Part shown: piece by piece, positions 1 to 10,719 of the stretch
How positions within the stretch are numbered: the stretch's first letter is position 1
Layout: each line of letters opens with the position of its first letter
Position numbers and translations under genes: made by a program
Assembly: GCA_963733945.1 (NCBI GenBank)
Contig: CAVTFD010000047.1
Coordinates: 10,010 to 74,009 of the forward strand
Reading direction: 5' to 3'
DNA: 64,000 nt
From: AP-15 sp963733945
GTDB lineage: Bacteria > Pseudomonadota > Alphaproteobacteria > ATCC43930 > CGMCC-115725
Notes under the pieces: model-generated
What the model saw: the letters and a program-made list of their open reading frames with translations, nothing else
What the model was told of the DNA's origin: nothing
The model's database searches: none

Positions 1-899
1 GTCCCGGCCGGCACCGTGACGCGCGCCCGACTGCCGTCGACGGTCGGAACCTCAATGCTGCCGCCAAGCGCCGCCGTGGTCATCGGGATGGGTACCCGAC
101 AGTGGATGTTGGCTCCGTCGCGCTGAAAGAGAGAGTGCGGCGCCACGCTGACGAACATATAGAGGTCGCCGGGCGCGGCGCCGCGCACCCCGAACTCGCC
201 CTCGCCAGCTAAGCGAATGCGGGTGCCGTCCTCAATCCCGGGCGGGATGTTGACCGACAAAGTTTTCTCGCGCCGCACTCGGCCCTGGCCGCCGCAGCCT
301 TTGCACGGCTTCTCGATGACCCGTCCCGCGCCCTGGCAGCCGTGGCAGGTGCGCTCGACCGAAAAGAAACCTTGCTGGGTGCGAACACGTCCGCGCCCGT
401 GACAGGTCGGACAAGAGACCGGTTTGGACCCCGCCTCGGCGCCGCTGCCGTTACATTGGTCGCAGGCGACGAGGTTGGGAACACGGATAGTCGTCTGCTT
501 GCCGCGAAAACTTTCCTCGAGCGAGATTTCGAGGTTGTAGCGGATATCGCTGCCACGGCTCGGCCCCGCCTGGCCACGCCGTCCACCGCCCATGAACTCG
601 CCGAACATTTCGTCGAAGATGTCGGCAAATCCACCGGAAAAGCCGAAATCGCCAGGGCCGCGGCCGCCGGCTTGCTCAAAGGCAGCGTGGCCGAACCGGT
701 CATAGGCGGCGCGCTTCTGATCGTCCTTGAGAACGTCGTAGGCCTCGCTAATGTCCTTGAATCTCTGCTCTGCGCCCTTATCGCCCGAATTTCGGTCCGG
801 GTGATATTGCATCGCCAGCTTGCGATACGCCTTCTTAAGATCATCCGCGCTGGCGGATTTTGTGACGCCGAGTACCTCGTAAAAATCTTGCTTGGCCAT
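1..899 (-). CDS. dnaJ: Chaperone DnaJ (Hsp40), 3' part beyond the window edge
   Basis: Co-chaperone that delivers unfolded clients to DnaK and stimulates its ATPase. The visible 299 residues start with the J domain, containing the HPD motif in YHPDRN near residue 33, then a Gly/Phe-rich linker, then four zinc-binding CxxCxGxG repeats (CDQCNGSG, CPTCHGRG, CHGCQGAG, CKGCGGQG) and the start of the C-terminal substrate-binding domain. The ATG is at 897-899. The gene lies about 100 bases downstream of dnaK on the same strand, the classical dnaK-dnaJ order. The remaining C-terminal residues are off the left edge, so this is an incomplete gene only because of the window. Confidence 0.97.
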   Translation of the reverse strand, partial: MAKQDFYEVLGVTKSASADDLKKAYRKLAMQYHPDRNSGDKGAEQRFKDISEAYDVLKDDQKRAAYDRFGHAAFEQAGGRGPGDFGFSGGFADIFDEMFGEFMGGGRRGQAGPSRGSDIRYNLEISLEESFRGKQTTIRVPNLVACDQCNGSGAEAGSKPVSCPTCHGRGRVRTQQGFFSVERTCHGCQGAGRVIEKPCKGCGGQGRVRREKTLSVNIPPGIEDGTRIRLAGEGEFGVRGAAPGDLYMFVSVAPHSLFQRDGANIHCRVPIPMTTAALGGSIEVPTVDGSRARVTVPAG

Positions 900-1002
900 G
901 ATCGACGGGTGTTCGCTGGAGAGGGGTTAGCCGCCGCGCATCGCCCCGGCAAGAATCCGCCGGGGAGAGCGCATTCGATCCGAATTTACGCGGTAGCGTC
1001 GG

Positions 1003-2958
<1,956 letters not shown>

Positions 2959-3048
2959 CTCATTTCAAAAGCAGAACCGGGCGGCCTGGGGAAGCACCGT
3001 CCCGATCCCCCAGGAAGTGGTTGTACAGTCATCCCCTTACTTTGAAAG

Positions 3049-3078
3049 TTATATAAGCCAGCGTTTGGGGCGCTACAA
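3049..3078 (-). promoter_or_regulatory. Possible heat-shock-type promoter upstream of dnaK
   Basis: On the minus strand TTGTAG (3078-3073) is separated by 17 bases from TATATA (3055-3050), about 90 bases before the dnaK start and overlapping the grpE stop codon. Alphaproteobacterial RpoH promoters resemble CTTG-N17/18-CTATAT, which this only partly matches. It would let dnaK-dnaJ be transcribed separately from hrcA-grpE. Inference from sequence similarity only. Confidence 0.3.
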
Positions 3079-3657
3079 CGGCTCGGCCGGTTTCGCCGGC
3101 GACTTGGCGACGCCAACCATGGCCGGCCGCAGCAGGCGGTCGTGCAGCAGGTAGCCCGGCTGCAGCACCTCGACGATCGTGCCGGGCGGCCGGTCGCCGT
3201 GCTCGACCTCAAAGATCGCCTGATGGAGATTGTGGTCGAAGCGCTCGCCCATCGGATCGATACGACGGATCCCGTGCCGCTCGAACACCGACAAGAGCTC
3301 GCGTTCGGTTGCGGCGACCCCCGCGAGCAGGCTGCGCGTGCGCTCATCCCCGGCCTCAGCCTCGGGCAGGCTGTCGAGGGCGCGGCGCAGATTGTCCGCG
3401 GCTGACAGCAGCTCCTTTGCAAAGCCGGAGATCGCATATTTCGTGGCGTCGTCGCGCTCGCGCTGGGCCCGGCGGCGGGTGTTCTCGGCCTCGGCCAGGG
3501 CACGCAGCAACCGGTCCTTGTGCTCGGCAAGTTCTGCCTCGAGCACCGCCACCCGCGCTTCCGGCGAGAGCTCGGCGGCCTCGTCGAAATTGTTGTTGGC
3601 GGCGACCGACGCCTCATCGGACGTCGTCTCCTGGTGATTTCTGGTGTCGTCCATCAT
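3073..3657 (-). CDS. grpE: Nucleotide exchange factor GrpE
   Basis: Exchanges ADP for ATP on DnaK. The 194-residue protein has an acidic, low-complexity N-terminus, a long helical coiled-coil segment (about residues 28-85, rich in E/A/L/R) and the C-terminal GrpE beta domain with PMGERFDHNLHQAIFEVE and GYLLHDRLLRPAMV. It starts 5 bases after the hrcA stop, so the two are surely co-transcribed, and it sits about 110 bases before dnaK. Confidence 0.96.
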   Translation of the reverse strand: MMDDTRNHQETTSDEASVAANNNFDEAAELSPEARVAVLEAELAEHKDRLLRALAEAENTRRRAQRERDDATKYAISGFAKELLSAADNLRRALDSLPEAEAGDERTRSLLAGVAATERELLSVFERHGIRRIDPMGERFDHNLHQAIFEVEHGDRPPGTIVEVLQPGYLLHDRLLRPAMVGVAKSPAKPAEPL

Positions 3658-3662
3658 CCGTC

Positions 3663-4721
3663 CTATCCGATAAGGCGCCCGATCACCTTGGCCGTAAAAT
3701 CCACCATCGGGATGATCCGGGCGTAGTTGATTCGGGTTGGGCCGATCACCCCGATCGCGCCGACGATCTGCTCGCGGCTGTTTTGGTAGGGAGCGATTAC
3801 CATCGAACAGCCAGCCACCCCGAACAAGTGGCTTTCGGCGCCGATGAAGATCTGCACGCCGTCGCCCTGTTTGCTGGCATCGAGCAGGCGCAATATAGTT
3901 TCGCGGGTCTCCAACATCTCGAAAAGCGTCCGCAGCCTTTCAAGGTCGGCCAGCGCGGTCACGTCGTCGAGCAAGTTTGCCTGGCCGCGAACGATCAGGG
4001 CGCTGCCGGCTTCTCCCCCAGCCCAGTCCGCCAGCCCCGCGGCAACGAGTTTCGAGGTCAGCACGTCGAGCTGAGCCTGGTGCGATTCGATCTCCTGCTG
4101 GATTTCGTCCCTGGCCTCCTCGAGGGTCCGGCCGACCAACCGGGCGTTCAGATAATTGCCGGCGGAGACCAATGCGGCGGGCGGCAGGCCCAGCGGCACC
4201 TCGATGACTCGGTTTTCAACAAGCCCATCCTCGGTGACCAGAACGACAAGCGCGCGGCCGGGGCCGAGATGGACAAACTCGACATGCTTCAGCGGCCGGT
4301 CCTGCTTTGGAGCGATGACCACCCCAGCGCAATGGGCCAGACCCGAAAGCGCGCTGATAGCCTCCTCGAGCGCCTGCGGCAGGCTCTTGCCGCGAGCAAC
4401 GCAAAGGCTTTCGATGCTGCGGCGCTCGTCCTCGGCAAGACGCCCGACTTCGAGCAGGCCGTGGACAAACAGCCGCAACCCCGCTTCGGTTGGCAGCCGC
4501 CCGGCCGAAGTGTGAGGCGCGTAAAGCAGCCCCGCTTCCTCGAGATCGGCCATGACGTTACGGATCGTCGCCGGCGACAAATTCTGGCCCAACAGCCGCG
4601 ACAAGGTGCGAGAGCCGATCGGCTCGCCGGTGGCGACATAGCCGTCGACAATCAGGCGAAAGATCTCCCGGCTGCGCTCGTTCAGCTCGTTGATCGGCGA
4701 GGGGGTGATGGGTCGAAGCAT
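3663..4721 (-). CDS. hrcA: Heat-inducible transcription repressor HrcA
   Basis: Repressor that in many bacteria binds CIRCE operators in front of groE and dnaK operons. The 352-residue protein begins with a winged-helix DNA-binding domain (LNERSREIFRLIVDGYVATG then PIGSRTLSR and SPATIRNVMADLEEAGLL), followed by the characteristic HTSAGRLPTEAGLRLFV motif and a GAF-like ligand domain; the end IIPMVDFTAKVI is typical. It is first in the hrcA-grpE-dnaK-dnaJ block. I do not see a clear CIRCE inverted repeat (TTAGCACTC-N9-GAGTGCTAA) upstream of it, so its operator may be only at groE elsewhere. Confidence 0.97.
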   Translation of the reverse strand: MLRPITPSPINELNERSREIFRLIVDGYVATGEPIGSRTLSRLLGQNLSPATIRNVMADLEEAGLLYAPHTSAGRLPTEAGLRLFVHGLLEVGRLAEDERRSIESLCVARGKSLPQALEEAISALSGLAHCAGVVIAPKQDRPLKHVEFVHLGPGRALVVLVTEDGLVENRVIEVPLGLPPAALVSAGNYLNARLVGRTLEEARDEIQQEIESHQAQLDVLTSKLVAAGLADWAGGEAGSALIVRGQANLLDDVTALADLERLRTLFEMLETRETILRLLDASKQGDGVQIFIGAESHLFGVAGCSMVIAPYQNSREQIVGAIGVIGPTRINYARIIPMVDFTAKVIGRLIG

Positions 4722-4872
4722 ATGAAGGTTGCGACAGTCAGATACAATAACCCGGTTCCGGCCGAGAAGCCTCGCGTGCAGCGGCGATCTAGCCGGTCGG
4801 CGATCGACCCCGGCGTTGGCGTGATTTGGTAACGGAGGCCAACAACGTCAACTCGGGGCGGCCGTGCGGCAG

Positions 4873-5388
4873 CTAAGGCGTTTGCTTGAACGTTGCTTCG
4901 AAACTCTGGCCTTTGGGATCTATCAGATGCCCGACCATATCTACGATCCCTGGGCGAAAGGCGAACTGGCTACCGTCGGAGTTCTGAAATCTCAATTCGT
5001 CTGCGCGGATCACCCCGGTGCCGTGCAGCACGCCGCCGGGCGCTGGCATGCTCGTCCCTTGCGGTCCGAAGACATAGATAATCGATGCGGTGCCGTCCTC
5101 TTTGACGTCCTGCACGATCAGCGCGGCACAGGTACGCGCGTCCCACGCCGCATCGCTCCACACGCCGACAAAACGCCGGAAGTTTTCGGGAATAGTGGAA
5201 GGATCAGAAAGCTGAAAGCTGACATTCTGCTCGCAGAAAACGCGGCCCGGCTGCGTGCCGCTGGTTTGCGGTGCCGCGGCAGGCGGCTCGCCGATAGGCG
5301 AGGTCGGGGCCTGGGCCAGTGCCGTAGCAGCGGTCAGCAGGATCAGGGAAAAAGGTGCGACGGCACGAGAAATCATGGTGGAATCCAA
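4873..5388 (-). CDS. Secreted protein of unknown function
   Basis: A 171-residue protein with a typical signal peptide (hydrophobic AVAPFSLILLTAATALA, cleavage expected after ALAQA near residue 25). After a Pro-rich linker the mature part contains a FVGVWSDAAWDARTCAALIVQD segment, suggesting a small lipocalin-like or beta-rich periplasmic domain with a probable disulfide between the Cys in GRVFCEQ and RTCAAL. I do not recognise the family. It is transcribed alone between map and hrcA. Confidence 0.75.
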   Translation of the reverse strand: MDSTMISRAVAPFSLILLTAATALAQAPTSPIGEPPAAAPQTSGTQPGRVFCEQNVSFQLSDPSTIPENFRRFVGVWSDAAWDARTCAALIVQDVKEDGTASIIYVFGPQGTSMPAPGGVLHGTGVIRADELRFQNSDGSQFAFRPGIVDMVGHLIDPKGQSFEATFKQTP

Positions 5389-5457
5389 CCGGTGACGGGC
5401 CCGGCACTAGCTTCTACGTCGAAAGCACTGCACGGGTCCGCTCGAACCCTTCTGCCG

Positions 5458-6483
5458 CTATAATTCGCCGTTCGTAGCCGGCTGGGTAGGTGACGCCGGA
5501 TGCGGTCCCGCAACCGGGTTTTCTTCCAACAAGCCCACCGGGTAAGGAGGGCGGTACAAGCCAGTTGGCGAGATCGTGAAGATCTCGTAGCCGGTGGCCG
5601 TTACTCCGACAGTGTGCTCGAACTGCGCTGACAGAGAGCGGTCCTTGGTCACTGCGGTCCAGCCATCGCCCAGAATCTTCACCTCCCAGCGTCCGGCGTT
5701 GATCATCGGCTCGACGGTGAAGATCATCCCCTCGTGCATGGCTGGCCCCTCGTCGGGGCTGCCGTAATGCAGGATGGAAGGCGCATCATGAAAGATGCGG
5801 CCCACGCCGTGGCCGCAAAAGTCGCGCACCACCGAAAAGCGGTGGCCCTCGGCGTAGCGCTGGATCGCGTTGCCGATGGCGCCGATGCGAGTACCGGGAC
5901 GTACCACGGCGATGCCACGCATCATCGCCTCATAGGTCACATCGACGAGGCGTCGCGCCTTGATCGCGACCCGCTCGCCAACGAAAAACATCCGGCTGGT
6001 GTCGCCGTGCCAGCCGTCGAGAATCGGGGTCACGTCGATGTTGAGGATGTCGCCCTCGATCAGCCGCCGCTCGCCTGGAATGCCGTGACAGACGACATGG
6101 TTGATCGAGGTGCAGATGGACTTCGGAAAACCGCGATAGTTGAGTGGCGCCGAAATCGCATTGTGGCCGGCCACGAAATCGTGGCACAGCCGATCGAGTT
6201 CGCCGGTGGTGACACCGGGGCGAACAAAAGGGGTGATGAAATCGAGCGTCGCTGCCGCCAGCACGCCGGCGCGCCGCATACCCTCGAACGCCTCGGGCCC
6301 GTGGATCTTTATCCGGCCGTCGCGTGCCTCGCCGACCGCGAGACCTCTCGTCAGATCCTGCTGCATGCCGCGCATTCGCATCGCCGTTGGTGGGTCACAT
6401 CGCGACCCTTCTCGCATGAGATTGAACGTAGGGATTCCCGCGCGGCTGGGCAACCTTGCCCGCGATTGTGCCGCGCCATTCAT
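5458..6483 (-). CDS. map: Methionine aminopeptidase, type I
   Basis: Removes the initiator Met from nascent proteins. The metal-ligand set of type I enzymes is visible: Asp in NIDVTPILDGWHGDTSRMF, His in CGHGVGRIFHDAP, Glu in FTVEPMIN and Glu in QFEHTVGVT. The core starts at IKIHGPEAFEGMRRAG. About 40 extra N-terminal residues precede the expected start, so translation probably begins at an internal ATG (6381 or 6366) rather than 6483. A C-terminal tail of about 30 Pro/Ala-rich residues extends past the usual end. It is divergent from the CinA-like gene at 6529. Confidence 0.95.
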   Translation of the reverse strand: MNGAAQSRARLPSRAGIPTFNLMREGSRCDPPTAMRMRGMQQDLTRGLAVGEARDGRIKIHGPEAFEGMRRAGVLAAATLDFITPFVRPGVTTGELDRLCHDFVAGHNAISAPLNYRGFPKSICTSINHVVCHGIPGERRLIEGDILNIDVTPILDGWHGDTSRMFFVGERVAIKARRLVDVTYEAMMRGIAVVRPGTRIGAIGNAIQRYAEGHRFSVVRDFCGHGVGRIFHDAPSILHYGSPDEGPAMHEGMIFTVEPMINAGRWEVKILGDGWTAVTKDRSLSAQFEHTVGVTATGYEIFTISPTGLYRPPYPVGLLEENPVAGPHPASPTQPATNGEL

Positions 6484-6528
6484 TCGCCTATGAAAGACGG
6501 AGCTGCGGCGAAAGAGGCCGAAGAGAGA

Positions 6529-7323
6529 ATGACGACGAGCAACCCCGATCGCGCCGCCCCGGCTGCCGAACCCAAAATCGTCACCGCCTGCGTATTGATA
6601 ATCGGCAACGAGATCCTTTCCGGACGCACCCAGGATGAGAACCTGTGCTTCCTCGCCCGGGGTCTAAACGAGATCGGCATCCGGGTGCGCGAGGCGCAGG
6701 TCATTCCCGACGACGCTGATGTCATCGTCGCTGCGGTCAACGATGTACGCATGCGGTTCGATTACGTTTTCACCACCGGCGGGATCGGCCCGACCCATGA
6801 CGATATCACCGCCCAATGCATGGCCGACGCGTTTGCGGTGCCGCTGATCCTCCATCCGGATGCCAAGCGGCTGCTCGAAACCCATTATTCGGCAGGCCAT
6901 CTGAACGAAGCGCGGCTGCGCATGGCGCGGGTTCCCGCTGGCGCCGTATTGTTGCCCAACCCGATCTCCCGAGCGCCCGGCTTCCAGATCGGCAATGTCT
7001 TTGTCCTCCCTGGGGTGCCCAGCATCATGCAGGGGATCTTCGAGCAGCTGAAGCACCGCCTCGTCGGCGGCGAAAAGATGCTGAGCCGCAGCGTCAGCTG
7101 CCGCCTCGGCGAAGGCACCTTGGCACAGGATCTGTCGGCGCTGCAGGACCGTTACCGGGATGTTGAAATCGGCTCCTACCCCTATTTCCAACGCGGCGAC
7201 TTCGGGGTGACTCTGGTGCTGCGTAGCACCAATCGCGCCCGGCTCGGCGGCGCAACCGACGAGCTCAAGACACTAATCCAAACCCTCGGCGGCGACCCGC
7301 AGGAGGGCCTCAGCGAGGGTTAG
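6529..7323 (+). CDS. MoaB/Mog-domain protein, CinA N-terminal family
   Basis: Stand-alone molybdopterin-binding-like domain of the kind annotated as competence/damage-inducible protein A, without the C-terminal deamidase half of full-length CinA. Visible motifs are LIIGNEILSGRTQDEN near the N-terminus and FTTGGIGPTHDDITAQCMAD, the conserved GGxGPTxDD site. About 264 residues. The ATG at 6529 is preferred over the in-frame ATG at 6490 because AGAGG lies 11 bases upstream of it. Its biochemical role is not established; such proteins occur across alphaproteobacteria. Confidence 0.88.
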   Translation: MTTSNPDRAAPAAEPKIVTACVLIIGNEILSGRTQDENLCFLARGLNEIGIRVREAQVIPDDADVIVAAVNDVRMRFDYVFTTGGIGPTHDDITAQCMADAFAVPLILHPDAKRLLETHYSAGHLNEARLRMARVPAGAVLLPNPISRAPGFQIGNVFVLPGVPSIMQGIFEQLKHRLVGGEKMLSRSVSCRLGEGTLAQDLSALQDRYRDVEIGSYPYFQRGDFGVTLVLRSTNRARLGGATDELKTLIQTLGGDPQEGLSEG

Positions 7324-7369
7324 GCTTTCGCCCGCGGGCGGATATGCTGAGAAGGAGATCTGAGCGAAC

Positions 7370-7665
7370 GCGGACGTGGCGAAATCGGTAGACGCAGCAG
7401 ACTTCAATTGGAGTGCCCGCGGGGAAACCCGTGGAGCAGAACCGCTCAAAATCGGGGAAAGCTAAGGGGTCATCTAAGCCAATCCCGAGCCAAGCCCTCT
7501 TCGAGGGAAGGTGTAGAGACTAGACGGGCGGCGCCTACGGCCTCGAGCTAGGGCGAAGGGATAGTCCAGACCACGAACGCCGATGAGGCGGCGGCGAAAG
7601 CCGAAGTGGTATGAAAATCTGCTCCTCGGAAGGGGGTGCGGGTTCGAGTCCCGCCGTCCGCACCA
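7370..7665 (+). tRNA. tRNA-Leu(UAA) interrupted by a group I intron
   Basis: The 5' exon (7370-7404) and 3' exon (7614-7665) join into a complete tRNA-Leu. The acceptor stem GCGGACG pairs with CGTCCGC, followed by discriminator A and an encoded CCA. The anticodon stem GCAGA/TCTGC encloses loop C-T-TAA-A-A, giving anticodon UAA. There is a long class II variable arm, and the T arm is GCGGG-TTCGAGT-CCCGC. The exon junction falls between U34 and A35. Read without removing 7405-7613 the anticodon arm cannot form, so splicing is required. It lies between the CinA-like gene and a divergent hydrolase. Confidence 0.95.
7405..7613 (+). ncRNA. Group I self-splicing intron in tRNA-Leu(UAA)
   Basis: A 209-nt intron without an ORF. 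The conserved core elements are present in order: P (AATCGGGGAAAGC, 7450-7462), Q (AATCCCGAGCC, 7481-7491), R (GTGTAGAGACTAGACGGGC, 7511-7529) and S (AAGGGATAGTCCA, about 7556-7568). The R/S pair forms the P7 guanosine-binding helix. P1 can form from exon ACUU plus intron C pairing with intron G-GAGU around an AAUU loop, which places a U-G wobble exactly at the 5' splice site. The intron ends in G, as required. Size and core suggest the IC3 type found in bacterial tRNA genes. Confidence 0.93.
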
Positions 7666-7799
7666 GCAACGGTAGCCGTTGGGCGGCCTAAGCAGAGTCT
7701 GCGGCCGTTAGTCAGCCGAATCGGCTATCGTCAAAACACCATGCGGCCATTACGGGCGGCTCGCGATGAATCCTGTGGCGATCTCCTGCCAACCCGCCG

Positions 7800-8492
7800 T
7801 CATCCGGCCATCAACAGCGGCGCCAGCACGTCGGGATCGGACAGCATCGGATAGTGGCCGGTGTCGATCTCGAGATATTTGGCGCCGAGCTTTTCGGCGG
7901 TGCGGCGCTGGTGCGCTTCCCCCGGATTGGCGGCGCGACGGCAGCGGATCACCGTTGCCTTCCACGGCTGTGACCAGAAGCTTGTCAGCGAGACCGGCTC
8001 CTCCATCGCGGCGATCGGGTGCGGCGTATAGCGGGCGAGGGCAAAGGCGCGCGTTGCCTGGTCGAGGTCGGCGAAGCTGCGGTTTTCGGCATCTTCGCGT
8101 GACGGTCCGACCGCAAGAGCGGTGGTGACCCGCGGTGTCGGACGGTTCACGATCTGGGCGATGCGCTCGCCGTCGAGCAACGCCAGCGCGTCGACAAAAA
8201 TCAGCCGCCCAATTCGCGCGCGCGCCAGCTCGGCAGCTCGGCACAATACCATGCCGCCGGAGCTGGTACCGGCCAGCACGACATCGTTCAAATCTTCATG
8301 GAACAGTAGTTCGGCTATCTCGGCCGCGTGCGTCTCGACGGTGATCCCCGGCCGCAACTGGTGCCGCCGGTCGGCGCAGCCGTCGAGCGACGGCGCATAG
8401 ACGAGGTGCCGCGCTTCCCTCAGCCGGGTTGCCGTCGGTTTCCAGATCCAACCGCCCTGATACGCGCCGTGGATCAGCACGAATGTCGCCAT
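7800..8492 (-). CDS. Alpha/beta hydrolase
   Basis: A 230-residue alpha/beta-hydrolase-fold protein of the small esterase type. It has the oxyanion motif LIHGAYQGGW near the N-terminus, a nucleophile elbow GTSSGG (Ser near residue 98), an acidic residue region and a late His in DTGHYPMLSDPDVL that completes the triad. The start has a strong GGAGGAG Shine-Dalgarno six bases upstream. Substrate unknown. It stands alone just upstream of the minCDE operon on the same strand. Confidence 0.85.
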   Translation of the reverse strand: MATFVLIHGAYQGGWIWKPTATRLREARHLVYAPSLDGCADRRHQLRPGITVETHAAEIAELLFHEDLNDVVLAGTSSGGMVLCRAAELARARIGRLIFVDALALLDGERIAQIVNRPTPRVTTALAVGPSREDAENRSFADLDQATRAFALARYTPHPIAAMEEPVSLTSFWSQPWKATVIRCRRAANPGEAHQRRTAEKLGAKYLEIDTGHYPMLSDPDVLAPLLMAG

Positions 8493-8530
8493 GTTTCACT
8501 CTCCTCCGCCTAGTTTTTTAACGCCGGCAC

Positions 8531-8890
8531 TCAGCTGGGCTTGACCCAGGGCGGGTGCGAGCCGGGATCAGGCCTCGGGCCCGGTACAACCTTTGGCTTC
8601 TCGTCGGCAGCGGCGCCGTTCTTGACCGGCCTGACCTTGGCGCCGTCGATTTCGACGTTGATTTCGAGCAGCGATGTTTCACCCGATCGGCCGAGATTGA
8701 CGCGCAGCATCTCATCGCGGATTTCGACATAACGGCCGACGACGTCGAGCAGATCTTTTTGCAGCGCCGGCAAAAAGTCGGGCGCCGCGCGGCTCGCCCG
8801 CTCGTGGGCGAGCACGATCTTCAGCCGGTCGCGGGCGATGACGGCCGTGTTTCGGCGCTCCGGGAACAGAAAACCGAGGAGGCCCATCAC
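8531..8890 (-). CDS. minE: Cell division topological specificity factor MinE
   Basis: Binds MinD and drives its pole-to-pole oscillation. The 119 residues start with the MinD-interaction region (LLGFLFPERRNTAVIARDRLKIVLAHER), followed by the topological domain FLPALQKDLLDVVGRYVEI and a beta strand LEINVEI. The C-terminus is extended by about 25 Pro-rich residues. The start codon overlaps the minD stop by four bases. Confidence 0.95.
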   Translation of the reverse strand: MMGLLGFLFPERRNTAVIARDRLKIVLAHERASRAAPDFLPALQKDLLDVVGRYVEIRDEMLRVNLGRSGETSLLEINVEIDGAKVRPVKNGAAADEKPKVVPGPRPDPGSHPPWVKPS

Positions 8891-9702
8891 GCCCTACCGA
8901 ACAGGCTGCGGAAAAAGCTGCGGCGCTCGGGCTTTAAGAAGCGCAGCTCGCGCTGCTCGCCGAGCAGCCGGGCGACCGCGTCATGATAGGCTTGGCCAGC
9001 TGGGCTCTGATCGTCGAACACCACCGGGGTTCCGGTGTTCGAGGCGCGCAGGACCGATTCCGATTCCGGGATGACGCCGAGCAACGGGATCGACAGAATT
9101 TCCTTAACGTCGTCGATCGCCAGCATCTCGCCCTTCGCGACCCGTTCGGGCGAATATCGGGTCAACAGCAGATGGATCGCGACCGGATCCATATTGCGCT
9201 CGGCGCGCCGCGACTTCGAGGCGAGGATGCCAATGATACGGTCGCTGTCGCGGACCGAGGAGACCTCGGGGTTGGTGACAATAATCGCCTCGTCGGCGAA
9301 ATAGAGCGCGGTTATAGCGCCATGCTCGATCCCGGCCGGGCTGTCGCAGACGATGTAGTCGAAGCTTTCTTTGAGTTCGTCGAGCACCCGCTCTACCCCC
9401 TCGCGCTTCAACGCATCCTTGTCGCGCGTCTGCGAGGTCGGAAAGACATAAAGGCTGTCGTTGCGCCTGTCCTTGATCAGCGCTTGGTTGAGTTTGGCGT
9501 CGCCGTTAATGACATTGATGAAATCGAAGACCACCCGGCGCTCGCAACCCATGATCAGGTCGAGGTTGCGAAGGCCCACGTCAAAATCGATGACGACCGT
9601 GCGATGGCCGCGTAGAGCCAACCCCGCGGCGACGGCGGCCGCGCTGGTGGTCTTGCCGACGCCGCCCTTCCCGGAAGTGAGCACAATGACTTTTGCTGCC
9701 AA
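8887..9702 (-). CDS. minD: Septum site-determining ATPase MinD
   Basis: Membrane-associated ParA-family ATPase that recruits MinC. The deviant Walker A motif is SGKGGVGKTTSAA near residue 10, with DFDVGLRNLDLIMG and CDSPAGIE downstream. The C-terminal amphipathic helix LKPERRSFFRSLFG is the membrane-targeting sequence. I place the start at the TTG at 9700-9702 because GGGAGG lies five bases upstream and this gives LAAKVIVLTSGKGG, 271 residues, the family length; a longer frame to 9831 would add an unrelated Arg/Ala-rich extension. Confidence 0.95.
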   Translation of the reverse strand: MAAKVIVLTSGKGGVGKTTSAAAVAAGLALRGHRTVVIDFDVGLRNLDLIMGCERRVVFDFINVINGDAKLNQALIKDRRNDSLYVFPTSQTRDKDALKREGVERVLDELKESFDYIVCDSPAGIEHGAITALYFADEAIIVTNPEVSSVRDSDRIIGILASKSRRAERNMDPVAIHLLLTRYSPERVAKGEMLAIDDVKEILSIPLLGVIPESESVLRASNTGTPVVFDDQSPAGQAYHDAVARLLGEQRELRFLKPERRSFFRSLFGRA

Positions 9703-9827
9703 ACAGACCTCCCTCTCCCCTGCCCGCTGGCGTCGAACCGATTTTGGCGCCGAACTGATGTTGGCGGCGGCCCGAGCAGCGGCGCGAGGTCGTCGTCCGC
9801 CTAACGACGCCCGCCTAAAGATCAGCG

Positions 9828-10553
9828 TCAATTTCGCGTGATGGTCAACCGGTCGTCAACGAGCGTGATCTGCACCGGAAAGCCCCGCTCCGCCGCAGGC
9901 ATTTGTTCGCTGACCAGATAATGCCCGGCGATGCTGACGAGCTCGGCCTCGAATCGGTTGCAAAAGATTCGTGCCTCGGTATCGCCGCCGGCGCCGGCGA
10001 GCGCTCGGCCGCGCAGAGCGCCATACACATGGATATTGCCGTCGGCCATGATCTCGGCGCCAGGGCTGACCGGGGCGATGACGACCAGATCGGCGCCGCG
10101 CGCGTAAATCTGCGTCCCCGAGCGCACCGGCTGGGTCACCAGGCGCGTCTTTGCCGCGGCCTCGCGGCCGGGCTGGGCGAGAGCGGCGGCCGGCTCGGGC
10201 GGGCGCCGCCGATTCGGCTGTGCCGAATTCGGTGCGAAGCTAGCTAGCCCAACCAGGGACGCGGTCTCGACCTGCGCAGGCGATGCATTCTGCACTCCGA
10301 CCAAGGTCAGGGTGTGGCGGCGGAGCACCTCCTTCGCCTCGACCAATCCAGCGGCACCCGAGAATCCGTCGGCATCCTTGAGGTCGAGCACTACTGGCGC
10401 ATTCAGAAAAAAGCGCGGGCTGCGCCGGATCTGCTCGGCGAGGTCCTGCTCGAAGGCGGCGTCGCGCAACAGTCCGGCGCGCACCACCATAACGGTGAAT
10501 ACCGCGCCCTGCACGAGATTGCCCGCCATCCGAGAACCGATGCCGCCTGTCAC
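9828..10553 (-). CDS. minC: Septum site-determining protein MinC
   Basis: Inhibitor of FtsZ polymerisation that acts with MinD. The N-terminal domain (about residues 15-100, with RRSPRFFLNAPVVLDLKDADG) is followed by a Pro/Ala linker and the C-terminal beta-helix domain with the family signature PVRSGTQIYARGADLVVIAPVSPGAE (read in two parts) and DGNIHVYGALRGRALAGA. It is the first gene of minC-minD-minE. Confidence 0.95.
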   Translation of the reverse strand: MTGGIGSRMAGNLVQGAVFTVMVVRAGLLRDAAFEQDLAEQIRRSPRFFLNAPVVLDLKDADGFSGAAGLVEAKEVLRRHTLTLVGVQNASPAQVETASLVGLASFAPNSAQPNRRRPPEPAAALAQPGREAAAKTRLVTQPVRSGTQIYARGADLVVIAPVSPGAEIMADGNIHVYGALRGRALAGAGGDTEARIFCNRFEAELVSIAGHYLVSEQMPAAERGFPVQITLVDDRLTITRN

Positions 10554-10719
10554 GCCGTGATGGTTTAGGGGTTAACGCCAAATCGCGCCACCCGCAACGA
10601 GTTTCACTGCGCGGCGTCGCCTAGGTTTCGAATTCCGCTTATGCCCCTAATCGGCCGTTGGCGGGCGGAGCCCGAAGCGCTCATCGTGTCCCTCGCAACT
10701 GACATCTGGTCGCTATATC

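Noticed and set aside
4722..4872. CIRCE operator in front of hrcA
   Set aside because: I looked for the TTAGCACTC/GAGTGCTAA inverted repeat and did not find it in this interval.
7370..7665. Unspliced tRNA with anticodon CAA
   Set aside because: TTCAA at the exon end looks like a CAA anticodon, but the 3' half of the arm is 209 bases away and the group I core between them is clear. Removing 7405-7613 gives a perfect UAA arm.
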